Shown here one piece after another: positions 35,640-43,036 of a DNA stretch of 43,316 bases (position 1 is the first letter of the stretch; the number at the start of each line of letters is the position of its first letter). The DNA comes from Bacteroidaceae bacterium. Its GTDB lineage: Bacteria; Bacteroidota; Bacteroidia; Bacteroidales; Barnesiellaceae_A. Both the position numbers and the translations under genes were made by a program. A model generated the notes under the pieces. It searched no databases and had not been told where the DNA came from. It saw only the letters and a list, made by a program, of their open reading frames with translations. The stretch spans positions 1-43,316 of the forward strand of contig JAFXIZ010000016.1 in the NCBI GenBank assembly GCA_017532725.1. Direction: 5' to 3'.

Positions 35640-36632
35640 TTATTTTGCGTCGTAAGCCCAAGTGAGGTACACTGCTCCCCAAGTGAAGCCGGCACCGAAG
35701 GCGGTAAGGATAAATTTATCGCCTTTCTTAAACTTGCTTTCAAACTCGGCAAGGCACAAGGGTATTGATGCGGCACTTGTATTGCCGTAGTGACCGATGT
35801 TTATCAGCAACTTCTCCTCGGGAATATTGAAACGCTCGGCTATGGCCTCGATGATGCGAAGGTTGGCCTGATGAGGTATGACATAGTCGATGTCGTCGAT
35901 AGTGAGGTTGTTGCGATGCATTACGGCATCCGATGACGAAATCATATCGGCTACAGCGTGCTTGAATACGAAACGTCCGTCTTGATATACATAGTGCTCG
36001 CCCTTGTCGATGGTTGCGTGTGATGCAGGGCGTACCGAGCCGCCACCGGTCATAACGAGGTGGGGCAGGCCTATACCGTCGGTGTGGAATACCGAGTCGA
36101 TAACGCCTATTTGCTCATCGGTGGGTTCAAGCAATACGCAGGCTGCTGCGTCGCCAAAGAGAGGGCAAGTGTTGCGATCTTTGTAATTGATCATCGACGA
36201 CATCTTCTCGGCGGCAACTACAACAACTTTCTTGTATAAGCCGGCTTGTATGTATGCTGCACCGGCTTGCAATGCTACCAAGAAGCCGGCACAAGCGGCC
36301 TGAATATCGTAGCCGTAAGTGGTCTTGATGCCTACTTTCTCGGCAATAATCGAGGCTGTCGAGGGGAAACGATAGTCGGGATTGGAGGTTGCGCAGATGA
36401 TGACTTCTATATCTTCGGGTTTTACACCGGTCTTTTCGATAAGTGCTTTTACAGCGCGAGCGCCCAAATCTGATGATCCTGTACCTACTTCTCGAAGTAT
36501 TCTTCTTTCCTTAATACCTACTCGGGTGGTAATCCATTCATCGCTTGTGTCCACCATCTGTGCCAACTCTTCGTTGGTAAGGATGTCATCGGGAACGTAC
36601 GATGCGATACCTGTAATTTTTGCTCTAAGCAT
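35640..36632 (-). CDS. fabH: 3-oxoacyl-ACP synthase III
   Basis: A 330-residue condensing enzyme that starts fatty acid synthesis by joining an acyl-CoA primer to malonyl-ACP. The Cys-His-Asn triad is intact: Cys114 in AACAGF, His254 in HQANLR and Asn284 in GHYGNTSA. It fits a pathway in which primer choice sets straight or branched chains; the sequence alone does not tell which. It lies downstream of rpmF, but a terminator (36697-36722) and a -7 box (36655-36662) between them suggest separate transcription. Confidence 0.97.
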   Translation of the reverse strand: MLRAKITGIASYVPDDILTNEELAQMVDTSDEWITTRVGIKERRILREVGTGSSDLGARAVKALIEKTGVKPEDIEVIICATSNPDYRFPSTASIIAEKVGIKTTYGYDIQAACAGFLVALQAGAAYIQAGLYKKVVVVAAEKMSSMINYKDRNTCPLFGDAAACVLLEPTDEQIGVIDSVFHTDGIGLPHLVMTGGGSVRPASHATIDKGEHYVYQDGRFVFKHAVADMISSSDAVMHRNNLTIDDIDYVIPHQANLRIIEAIAERFNIPEEKLLINIGHYGNTSAASIPLCLAEFESKFKKGDKFILTAFGAGFTWGAVYLTWAYDAK

Positions 36633-36654
36633 AGTTGTATGTTGTTAGTTGAAA

Positions 36655-36662
36655 CAAAATTA
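36655..36662 (-). promoter_or_regulatory. -7 box of fabH
   Basis: TAATTTTG on the minus strand matches TAnnTTTG, 23 bases before the fabH ATG and downstream of the rpmF terminator. No well-spaced -33 element is seen. Confidence 0.6.
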
Positions 36663-36696
36663 ATTGCGTTTTTCAACTATTAGTATTAATAAGAAA

Positions 36697-36722
36697 AATG
36701 CCCTAAAAATTTTTAGGGCATT
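36697..36722 (-). terminator. Terminator after rpmF
   Basis: A perfect 26-base palindrome (13-bp arms, core GCCCTAAAAATTTTTAGGGC) lies about 22 bases after the rpmF stop and runs into TTTTTC on the minus strand. Confidence 0.85.
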
Positions 36723-36744
36723 AGCCTTTGGCTGAGTCTGTTAA

Positions 36745-36930
36745 TTAAACAGCAGCCTCTTTTTCGATAGCCAACTTACCACGATAGTAGCCGCATTCGC
36801 CGCATACAGTGTGGTAAACGTGCCAAGCGCCGCAGTTAGGGCAAATGGCCAATGTGGGGGCTACAGCCTTGTCGTGAGTTCTTCTCTTGGCTGTTCTTGT
36901 CTTTGACTGTTTTCTTTTAGGATGTGCCAT
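36745..36930 (-). CDS. rpmF: 50S ribosomal protein L32
   Basis: A 61-residue basic ribosomal protein. It has the usual MAHPKRKQSKTR start and a four-cysteine zinc ribbon (CPNC at about 31-34 and CGEC at about 44-47). This is the cysteine-containing form of L32. It lies 19 bases after yceD, the classic yceD-rpmF pairing, and is followed by a strong terminator. Confidence 0.98.
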   Translation of the reverse strand: MAHPKRKQSKTRTAKRRTHDKAVAPTLAICPNCGAWHVYHTVCGECGYYRGKLAIEKEAAV

Positions 36931-36949
36931 TTTACTATATATTTAATTA

Positions 36950-37528
36950 TTATCTTTTCAGTTTTTTGAGTGCATCCCAGCGAGGGTCGGTGGGTTGTTC
37001 CTCCTCTTGCGTGGTGGCATCATCGATAAAGTCGGGCATATCTTCTTCTATGTCGTCATCATCATCGATGCGCTTGGCACTCATTTTTTGCAACCTCTCG
37101 CTCATCTCTTTGTTGCACTTTCCGTAGGGGTGAACGTGCTTGATAGGGATGGTAAGCGCGATAAATTCATAGAGAAACCAAGCCACATTCAGTTCGCCAT
37201 CATTCTCGGGGATGGTGAGCATATTGTCGCTTTCCTCTATGTATTCGTGTCCCAACTTGATGAATAACTCTTCATCGGTGTCGATGAAATGCTCCATATC
37301 GTCGAGGCAACGGTCGCAGGGGATGTATATAACGCCCGAAAGATGAAATTTCAACTCAAATACGGTGGCTGTTCGCTTCACGTCGAGTGTTACATCTACC
37401 TTTCCGCGTTGTACTTCGGGTCCATCTATGTTTGCAAAGAACTCGTTGTCGAGCCTGTACTCAAATGCCTCGGAGTGACCTATAGGCATTGTTTTGAGCG
37501 ATAGTTTATATTCTGTAAACTTTCCCAA
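36950..37528 (-). CDS. YceD family (DUF177) protein
   Basis: A 192-residue protein of the DUF177/YceD family, tied by gene order to L32 and linked in some bacteria to 23S rRNA accumulation. The family core with CDRCLDDME (about 76-84) is present, and the acidic C-terminus ends in DPRWDALKKL. The reading frame begins with TTG at 37528 (then GKFTEYKLSLK). The next in-frame ATG is 14 codons further in, and Bacteroidales relatives as I recall them also begin at this GKF position, so I favour the TTG. The promoter at 37555-37586 fits this start. Confidence 0.88.
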   Translation of the reverse strand: MGKFTEYKLSLKTMPIGHSEAFEYRLDNEFFANIDGPEVQRGKVDVTLDVKRTATVFELKFHLSGVIYIPCDRCLDDMEHFIDTDEELFIKLGHEYIEESDNMLTIPENDGELNVAWFLYEFIALTIPIKHVHPYGKCNKEMSERLQKMSAKRIDDDDDIEEDMPDFIDDATTQEEEQPTDPRWDALKKLKR

Positions 37529-37554
37529 GGCTGATACATCTTTAAAAAACTGCG

Positions 37555-37586
37555 CAAAGGTAAGAAAAATAATCGGTATTTGTCAA
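37555..37586 (-). promoter_or_regulatory. Promoter of yceD-rpmF
   Basis: On the minus strand TTGACA (37586-37581) and TACCTTTG (37562-37555) leave 21 bases between TTG and the box. It lies 26 bases before the TTG start codon of yceD. Confidence 0.7.
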
Positions 37587-37756
37587 CTCTTTGTACAGAT
37601 ATTTATTAGTAATTCTGAAAATTAAACTTTATTCAAGGTGTTAACTCGTTGTGTATGTGTGTTTGTGTATTGTGCAACATTTTTTTCTGCTGCTATGATT
37701 TTTTATTGTATGAATTTCATTACCAATTTTTTAATAGATTGAGGCGCATCTTTTAT

Positions 37757-37787
37757 TTTGTCTTCTTTTTTATTTGTATTATATTTG
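37757..37787 (+). promoter_or_regulatory. Promoter of the frameshifted secreted-protein gene
   Basis: TTTG (37757-37760) and TATATTTG (37780-37787) are 19 bases apart, a textbook Bacteroidetes promoter 62 bases before the ATG at 37850. The gene's promoter is therefore intact. Confidence 0.78.
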
Positions 37788-37849
37788 TAGTTGTCATACC
37801 AACAAATGGTGTGACGAAATGTTTGCTCGATTACATAAATCTTTTTGCT

Positions 37850-38421
37850 ATGCGTGTAATTTCAATTTTAATCATCTCTATTTTGGGTTCTTGCCTCTCC
37901 TTGTATGCGCAAGATGCAAACTATGATTTGCAAGAGCCTGTTATCTTCTATGGTGTAGATTTCTCGGTTGTCAAGGTGCTGTTTGATGACCACGATGTTG
38001 AGGAGTTTTGCGAGGCGTTTCAGCGCATCAACTTGTTGTTTGTCAATGAGGCTGATAAATATTCATCGATAATATGGTGTACCTGCCTATGTATATCAAG
38101 GTATCGGATATGTTGAGGCATAACTCGCAATTCGACTATTACGACATACATACTTATGATCGTGAGTTGTTACCTCTTGATATCGATGCATTGGTTGCGT
38201 CTTATTCGTTGAGCGATACACAGGGTACGGGTATTGTTATTGTGGCGCGACTGTTGGATAAGCCTATGGCCGAGGGTTATTACGATGTAGTGATGTTTGA
38301 TATTGCATCGCGTACGATATTGGGAGTGGAGAATGTTATAGGTAAGGCCGGAGGTTTCGGGTTGCGCAATTATTGGGCAAGGTCGATAAGAGAGGCCGGG
38401 CAGATGGTGCGTTTCCGTTAA
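37850..38421 (+). pseudogene. Secreted protein gene broken by a single-base frameshift
   Basis: Two overlapping frames together give one protein of about 190 residues. The first (from ATG 37850) starts with a signal peptide (MRVISILIISILG... ending at LYAQ) and runs through EPVIFYGVDFSVVKVLF and NEADKY before leaving frame and stopping at 38116. The second carries on from NMVYLPMYIKV to the end at 38421, including GKAGGFGLRNYW. As I recall, similar uncharacterised exported proteins in Bacteroidales pair a (Y/F)GVD(Y/F)S segment with a GKAGGFG segment near the end. The switch must lie between 38059 and 38116; adding one T in the TATTC at 38060-38064 gives a smooth join (DKYFIDNMVYLP). There is no slippery heptamer, so this is a recent lesion or a sequencing error. 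Function unknown. Confidence 0.7.
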
Positions 38422-38443
38422 TAGTATTACACATATATAAATA

Positions 38444-38473
38444 GAGAGGCAACTCCTTGTGGGGTTGCCTCTC
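38444..38473. terminator. Bidirectional terminator between the frameshifted gene and fba
   Basis: A 10-bp stem GAGAGGCAAC/GTTGCCTCTC (38444-38453 with 38464-38473) with a 10-base loop lies between converging genes, 23 bases from each stop codon. Confidence 0.8.
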
Positions 38474-38496
38474 GTTTATGGTATGATTCTGTTTTT

Positions 38497-39492
38497 TTAG
38501 AATGCTTTACCTGCGCTACCAAGAACGTTAACAAGTTTGTGCTTGTAGAGTTCTTTGAGTGAATCGCGAGCAGGACCGAGGTATTTGCGGGGGTCGAACT
38601 CGGCGGGTTTGGTAGCGAATACCTCGCGAACAGCAGCAGTCATAGCCAAGCGACCGTCAGAGTCGATGTTGATTTTACATACCGATGATGTTGCTGCGCG
38701 ACGGAGTTGCTCCTCGGGAATACCGATGGCATCTTTCAATGCGCCACCGTATTGGTTGATGATAGCAACCTTGTCTTGGGGAACGCTTGAAGAACCGTGC
38801 AATACGATGGGGAAGCCGGGGATGCGTTTCTCGATTTCTTCGAGGATGTCGAAGCGTAGGGGAGGAGGAACGAGGATGCCTTCTTCGTTGCGAGTGCATT
38901 GCTCGGGACGGAATTTGTTAGCACCGTGTGAAGTACCTATTGAGATAGCGAGTGAGTCAACACCTGTCTTGGCGAGGAAGTCTTCAACCTCTTCGGGACG
39001 AGTGTATGTGTGGTGCTCGGCGCAAACGTCATCTTCAACACCTGCCAATACGCCCAACTCACCTTCTACTGTTACATCGTACTTGTGTGCATATTCTACT
39101 ACACGACGAGTAAGTTCTACGTTTTCGTCGTATGAGTGGTGTGAGCCGTCAATCATTACCGACGAGAAGCCCATATCAACACAAGACTTGCAGAGTTCGA
39201 ATGTATCACCGTGGTCGAGGTGCAATGCGATGGGTACTGCGCAACCGAGTTCTTTGGCATACTCTACGGCTCCTTGAGCCATATAGCGAAGGAGTGTTTG
39301 GTTGGCATACTTGCGCGCACCACTCGATACTTGGAGTATTACGGGTGATTGGCACTCTACTGCAGCTTGGATGATGGCTTGCATTTGCTCCATATTGTTG
39401 AAGTTGAATGCAGCGATAGCATACTTACCATCCATTGCTTTACGGAACATCTCGCGGGTGTTCACTAAACCTAAATCTTTGTAACTTACCAT
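38497..39492 (-). CDS. fba: Class II fructose-bisphosphate aldolase
   Basis: A 331-residue zinc enzyme that interconverts fructose 1,6-bisphosphate with dihydroxyacetone phosphate and glyceraldehyde 3-phosphate. The segment HLDHGD at 91-96 holds the catalytic Asp93 and zinc ligand His94. IDGSHHSYDENV follows, and HGSSSVP near 230-236 is the phosphate/zinc site. The start is the ATG at 39492 (MVSYKDLGLV); the frame is open to 39528, which reaches into the -7 box at 39526-39533. It is transcribed alone and ends at a two-way terminator. Confidence 0.96.
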   Translation of the reverse strand: MVSYKDLGLVNTREMFRKAMDGKYAIAAFNFNNMEQMQAIIQAAVECQSPVILQVSSGARKYANQTLLRYMAQGAVEYAKELGCAVPIALHLDHGDTFELCKSCVDMGFSSVMIDGSHHSYDENVELTRRVVEYAHKYDVTVEGELGVLAGVEDDVCAEHHTYTRPEEVEDFLAKTGVDSLAISIGTSHGANKFRPEQCTRNEEGILVPPPLRFDILEEIEKRIPGFPIVLHGSSSVPQDKVAIINQYGGALKDAIGIPEEQLRRAATSSVCKINIDSDGRLAMTAAVREVFATKPAEFDPRKYLGPARDSLKELYKHKLVNVLGSAGKAF

Positions 39493-39525
39493 TTTTATAT
39501 AAATTAGTTGAAAATGTTCGATGTG

Positions 39526-39533
39526 CAAAGGTA
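39526..39533 (-). promoter_or_regulatory. -7 box of fba
   Basis: TACCTTTG on the minus strand matches TAnnTTTG, 33 bases before the ATG at 39492. The -33 element is not clear. Confidence 0.65.
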
Positions 39534-39601
39534 CTAAAAAAACTGATGTGGCGATGCTTTTATGGTAAAGTTTTGTGTAGTTGTAGGGTATATCCTATTA
39601 T

Positions 39602-40228
39602 TTACTTCCATTTCTTGCCGTTCCACTGCAGTTTTATGGAGGATTGTATGTGTGGCATTATGCGCTCGCGACTCTCCTTGTCGAGTGTTTGCATAAACGA
39701 GGGTAGGGCTGTTATGTCGTTGGTGCTGTCGTTCATCGTATATTGTATGGTGGGTATAACGATGCTCTTGCCTATCTCTTGTCTGATATTGGCCGATGGG
39801 TTGTCAACGGATATAAAGTCATTGACTGTGGGGAGTTTGATGTATTTTTTAAGTGGTATTGTTTCCCACTCCTCGTTGTATAGGTCGATGTGGCTGTTTG
39901 GGGCAGGGCCTTCCACGGTAGTGATGATGGCGTAGATGGTTTTCTTCTTGAGTTTTATGAGTTTTATCTGCATCGTGCTTGCTTTTGATGTGCGCAACAG
40001 CAAGTAGTTGTCGCTCAAGGTTGTGAGTTGCGCTGTGTCGCCCATAAGGGTGGGGGCTGTGGCAGTCATACCGGCTCGATATAGGTCTATCATATCAAGT
40101 CGTGCCACACTATCGATGGTGGTGTGTAGGTTGCGTGGGAGTTTCTGCCATACGTCGGCTACGCTCTGCGCCGATACGTTGGCCATACCAAGCAGGATAA
40201 CTCCCACAATATATATTATATGCTTCAT
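39602..40228 (-). CDS. DUF3256 family exported protein
   Basis: A 208-residue protein with a signal peptide (1-20, ending NVSAQ). It resembles the Bacteroidales DUF3256 family: an early (L/V)P-x-x-L...RLDMIDLY block (about 27-49), a middle part with many short beta strands, and a late PxxSxxLxWN-like end (HIQSSIKLQWNGKKWK). No enzymatic motif is visible, and the family has no known function. I chose the ATG at 40228 (MKHIIYIVG) because the promoter's -7 box lies at 40253-40260, over the longer frame's TTG. It is a single-gene unit. Confidence 0.85.
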   Translation of the reverse strand: MKHIIYIVGVILLGMANVSAQSVADVWQKLPRNLHTTIDSVARLDMIDLYRAGMTATAPTLMGDTAQLTTLSDNYLLLRTSKASTMQIKLIKLKKKTIYAIITTVEGPAPNSHIDLYNEEWETIPLKKYIKLPTVNDFISVDNPSANIRQEIGKSIVIPTIQYTMNDSTNDITALPSFMQTLDKESRERIMPHIQSSIKLQWNGKKWK

Positions 40229-40252
40229 ATAGTAGTTCGATATTTTTCGTAA

Positions 40253-40283
40253 CAAAAGTAATGATTATAATGCTTATGTGCAA
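40253..40283 (-). promoter_or_regulatory. Promoter of the DUF3256 gene
   Basis: On the minus strand TTG (40283-40281) and TACTTTTG (40260-40253) are 20 bases apart. The ATG at 40228 follows 24 bases after the box. Confidence 0.72.
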
Positions 40284-40384
40284 CGATGTTTTCCTAAACA
40301 ATTATTTTTTTATGAGGCTAAAAAATCCATTTTACTTATTTTGTAGAAACAACCTTGAGAAATAATAGATATAGACTAATACGG

Positions 40385-41217
40385 TCAGTCTATTTGCAAA
40401 ATTTCTAAAGGGATATTGGTCAATTTTGATGCTATGATGGGGTATGTGCTGTAGAAACAGCCATATATTTTTGTTGTGCGTGAGAGTATCCACATCTCCT
40501 TTACGGCCTCTTTCATTCCGTTAAGACTGTTTCTGTTGCAATCGGTATGGATGGTTAATATCCTATTGCCGAAGATTTGTTTGAGTTCTTCTTTGGTCTT
40601 TTCATCGTCCGATGCGATGTAGAACTTGGTATCGGCACATTTCTCAATCTCTTTATGCATTGCATCTATAAAGAGTGGTAGTGGCGACTTCTTGATAGAC
40701 ATAATATTGTCGGTGCGGCGAATGTGTATGCCAATGGTAGTTGATGAGAAATTTTTTGCTACAAAATTATCTACAGCAGTGAGAATGTCGGGTTGAGGAA
40801 TGAAATTTTTTGATAGAGAGGAGTAGTAATCTCCAAATTCGTAGCAACTCTCTATAAATACGCGCTTGCTGTTTCTGATGCAATCTTTCAGGGTGTCATT
40901 ACTGCGCAGTTCGATAAACCTCGAAGGATAAATGTATGTGTCGAATTTGAGGTGTCTTGTGATACCGGGCAGCCATAGATTGTGCTTGCGTGGCGATTGG
41001 TATATAAATCGGTCTGCAAAGTTACCTGTTTTGATTGTAATGTTTTGGAAATCAACTAATTGGGGGGGGTAAATAGGTCGTCGTAGGCTGCGTTGAGTTC
41101 GGGGTTTTTGAACCATATAACAACGAGTGGACGATTGATGGTTTGGGCAAATTCGATAGCGGCATTCAAGGCTCTCATTCTGTTTGCCAATCCTCCATAA
41201 GGTGTTAAGTGTATCAT
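40385..41217 (-). CDS. Fucosyltransferase-like glycosyltransferase, out of frame at an 8-G tract
   Basis: As sequenced, the gene starts at ATG 41217 and stops after 53 codons (TAG at 41058-41056), just past a run of eight C on the coding strand (41069-41062). Adding one C gives an unbroken 277-residue protein. Its start (HLTPYGGLANRMRAL, 3-17) resembles the donor-site loop of fucosyltransferase-type GT-B enzymes. GIHIRRTD at 163-170 is the arginine motif used by alpha-1,2/alpha-1,6 fucosyltransferases and NodZ for GDP-fucose. The part from 41116 down stays open, so a minus-strand frame of 243 residues exists but lacks the N-terminal loop. The clean join favours a contingency gene or a sequencing error over old decay. 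Donor and acceptor are not known. Confidence 0.75.
41062..41069. repeat. 8-base G homopolymer inside the glycosyltransferase gene
   Basis: Eight G on the plus strand lie about 150 bases into the gene, in the codons for Thr-Pro-Pro. Length 8 puts the gene out of frame; 9 (or 6) puts it in frame. Confidence 0.85.
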
Positions 41218-41237
41218 ATTATAAAATTTTGGTATTG

Positions 41238-41245
41238 CAAATATA
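41238..41245 (-). promoter_or_regulatory. -7 box of the glycosyltransferase gene
   Basis: TATATTTG on the minus strand matches TAnnTTTG, 20 bases before the ATG at 41217. The -33 element is not obvious. An intact promoter fits a gene still in use. Confidence 0.6.
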
Positions 41246-41281
41246 CAACAAAATTGCCATACCTCACATTCTATTTGTTTA

Positions 41282-42184
41282 TTATCGTGTTCCCAAGTAT
41301 AGGAACAACATACCCAGCATTACCAGCAATAGGTCGATGGCTTTACTGCGAATATTTTTCTCTTTGAAAAGAATGGCTCCGGCAGTGAAACTGACAACAA
41401 CACTGCTGCGACGTACCATCGATACTATCGAAATCATAGAGTCGGGGTAACTCAAGGCGTAGAAATAGACAAAATCGGCGCATACAAGAAACAGTGAAAT
41501 GAAGAAGATACTCTTGCGCCATACGAAGGGTGTCGTTTGTCGGCGTTTGGGATACCATAGCAGCAATGCTATGATAAGCATCAGTGCCAATTGATAATAT
41601 GAGTACCATACCAATACCGTCATACGATGAAAGCCGTGCGACATCAGGTATTTGTCGTAAAGTCCACTCATAGCACCCGTAATGGTGGCAAGCACTATGA
41701 AAACTATCCATATATTATGCCCGAAGTTGATGCCCTCTTTCTTGCCCGATATCGACAGCAGTATGAAGGCTATAATGGCTATGCACACACCTATCCATTG
41801 GTACACGTTGAGTACCTCGCCAAAGAATAGCATTGCGCCTACAAGTGTGAGTATGGGTTGTGATGCCTTGATGGGGGCTGCTATCGTGATGGGCAGATGC
41901 TTGGTGGCAAAGTAGGCAAACAACCACGATGATAGTACGATGCACGACTTGAGGAAGATGTACAAGTGTGTGCGCAGGTCGGCAGGTGGTACATAAAATA
42001 TGGTGTCGCGTATTGCGTCGGGTGCTGCTGCCGATAGGATGATAAGTGGCGAAAAGAGTAGTGAGCAGAAGAGCGTGTTGAGCAGCAACACGGGAATAAC
42101 GGCATTGTTTGACAAGGCCGACTTCTTACAAGTGTCGTATGCTCCTAATAACAACGCCGACAGGAATGCGAGTGACAGCCACAT
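41282..42184 (-). CDS. EamA/DMT-family membrane transporter
   Basis: A 300-residue protein with about ten hydrophobic segments arranged as two five-helix halves (about 1-140 and 155-300), as in EamA-type drug/metabolite transporters. These export or exchange amino acids, nucleotide sugars or other small molecules. TM1 contains a charged residue (LLGAYDTCKK), and the first half carries APIKASQPIL, the family's usual TM4 region. It starts one base after the truA stop codon, so it is translationally coupled to truA. It precedes the glycosyltransferase gene, which has its own -7 box. The substrate cannot be inferred. Confidence 0.9.
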   Translation of the reverse strand: MWLSLAFLSALLLGAYDTCKKSALSNNAVIPVLLLNTLFCSLLFSPLIILSAAAPDAIRDTIFYVPPADLRTHLYIFLKSCIVLSSWLFAYFATKHLPITIAAPIKASQPILTLVGAMLFFGEVLNVYQWIGVCIAIIAFILLSISGKKEGINFGHNIWIVFIVLATITGAMSGLYDKYLMSHGFHRMTVLVWYSYYQLALMLIIALLLWYPKRRQTTPFVWRKSIFFISLFLVCADFVYFYALSYPDSMISIVSMVRRSSVVVSFTAGAILFKEKNIRSKAIDLLLVMLGMLFLYLGTR

Positions 42185-42185
42185 A

Positions 42186-42944
42186 CTACAGGGTGTTTAC
42201 GATAAAAGTAGATTCGGGGTATGTTACATCGTGCAAGAACAGAGCCTTGCCCGGCATAGATGTTCCTGCAAGTCCACGATTTTTCCCTTCAATAATTGCA
42301 CAAAACTCCTCGATGGTGATTTTGTGTCGTCCCACTTCTACGAGAGTACCCACAATGGCACGCACCATATTGCGTAGGAAACGGTCGGCTGTGATGGTAA
42401 ACGTATATCCTTCGCCCTCTTTCTCCCACCGGGCGTGGGTAACGCGGCAGTTGTTGGTCTTGACATCGGTGTGCAACTTGCTGAACGATGTAAAGTCGGT
42501 ATAGTCGTACAGTTTCTCGGCAGCCTTGTTCATTGCCTCGTAATCGAGTGTGCCACGGTAACGCCAAGCATATCGTTCGGCAAAGGGCGACTTGTGGTCG
42601 ATGGCATAATACTTGTAAGTGCGCGATGTAGCATCGAAACGTGCGTGCGCCTCGCTGTTGACGGGTACGCATCGATATACGGCTATGTCGGTAGGCAGTA
42701 GGCGATTGAGGCGATCGGCAAAAGCGTCGGGGTCGGGCAGTGCTGTGGGGGTGTCGAAGTGTGCCACCATCAGTCGGGCGTTGACTCCGGCATCGGTGCG
42801 CCCTGCACCTGTTACGGGTGTAGGTTGTCGCAGAAGAGTTTGCATAGCCTCTTCAAGTCGCAATTGTACGGTGATGGCATTGGGTTGTACCTGCCAGCCG
42901 TGGTAGTTTGTGCCGTCGTATGCAAAGTATAAGAAGTAGCGCAC
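42186..42944 (-). CDS. truA: tRNA pseudouridine(38-40) synthase
   Basis: A 252-residue enzyme that turns uridines 38-40 of the tRNA anticodon arm into pseudouridine. The catalytic Asp51 is in GRTDAGV (48-54); [10 protein letters not shown] (9-18) and RFLRNMVR are family segments. I chose GTG at 42944 ([11 protein letters not shown] follows) because homologues start just before this strand. The frame is open to a GTG at 42998, but that codon lies inside the loop of the upstream gene's terminator (42981-43019). No clear promoter is visible between the terminator and this start. Confidence 0.93.
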   Translation of the reverse strand: MRYFLYFAYDGTNYHGWQVQPNAITVQLRLEEAMQTLLRQPTPVTGAGRTDAGVNARLMVAHFDTPTALPDPDAFADRLNRLLPTDIAVYRCVPVNSEAHARFDATSRTYKYYAIDHKSPFAERYAWRYRGTLDYEAMNKAAEKLYDYTDFTSFSKLHTDVKTNNCRVTHARWEKEGEGYTFTITADRFLRNMVRAIVGTLVEVGRHKITIEEFCAIIEGKNRGLAGTSMPGKALFLHDVTYPESTFIVNTL

Positions 42945-42980
42945 AGTCGATGTAGTTATAGGGTGATTATATATAAAAGA

Positions 42981-43019
42981 AGTTAGTCCTACGGTCACTT
43001 ATCGACAGAGGGACTAACT
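42981..43019 (-). terminator. Terminator of speA
   Basis: A 9-bp stem AGTTAGTCC/GGACTAACT (42981-42989 with 43011-43019) with a 21-base loop is followed on the minus strand by TCTTTTATATATAAT. It lies about 18 bases after the speA stop codon. Confidence 0.7.
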
Positions 43020-43036
43020 TGCTATGCTGTGGTTGA

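Larger units (their letters stand above)
37529..37849. other. Divergent gap between yceD and the frameshifted gene
   Basis: This 321-base stretch holds two divergent promoters (37555-37586 minus and 37757-37787 plus). The sequence between them is T-rich and GT-rich (for example around 37646-37672), and I see no gene in it. A plus-strand reading frame is open from 37649, but its first 67 codons give a Cys/Phe-rich peptide that spans the promoter. Confidence 0.6.

Noticed and set aside
37649..37849. 67 extra N-terminal codons for the frameshifted secreted protein
   Set aside because: They span the promoter at 37757-37787 and are Cys/Phe-rich; the signal peptide begins at the ATG at 37850.
38055..38075. 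Programmed ribosomal frameshift in the secreted-protein gene
   Set aside because: There is no X-XXY-YYZ slippery heptamer or downstream pseudoknot-like structure; a lesion or sequencing error is simpler.
40385..41116. Glycosyltransferase starting at the internal ATG 41116
   Set aside because: Its first ~16 residues (MVQKPRTQRSLRR...) are out-of-frame translation of the real N-terminal region; the conserved GGLANRMRAL loop lies upstream in the other frame.
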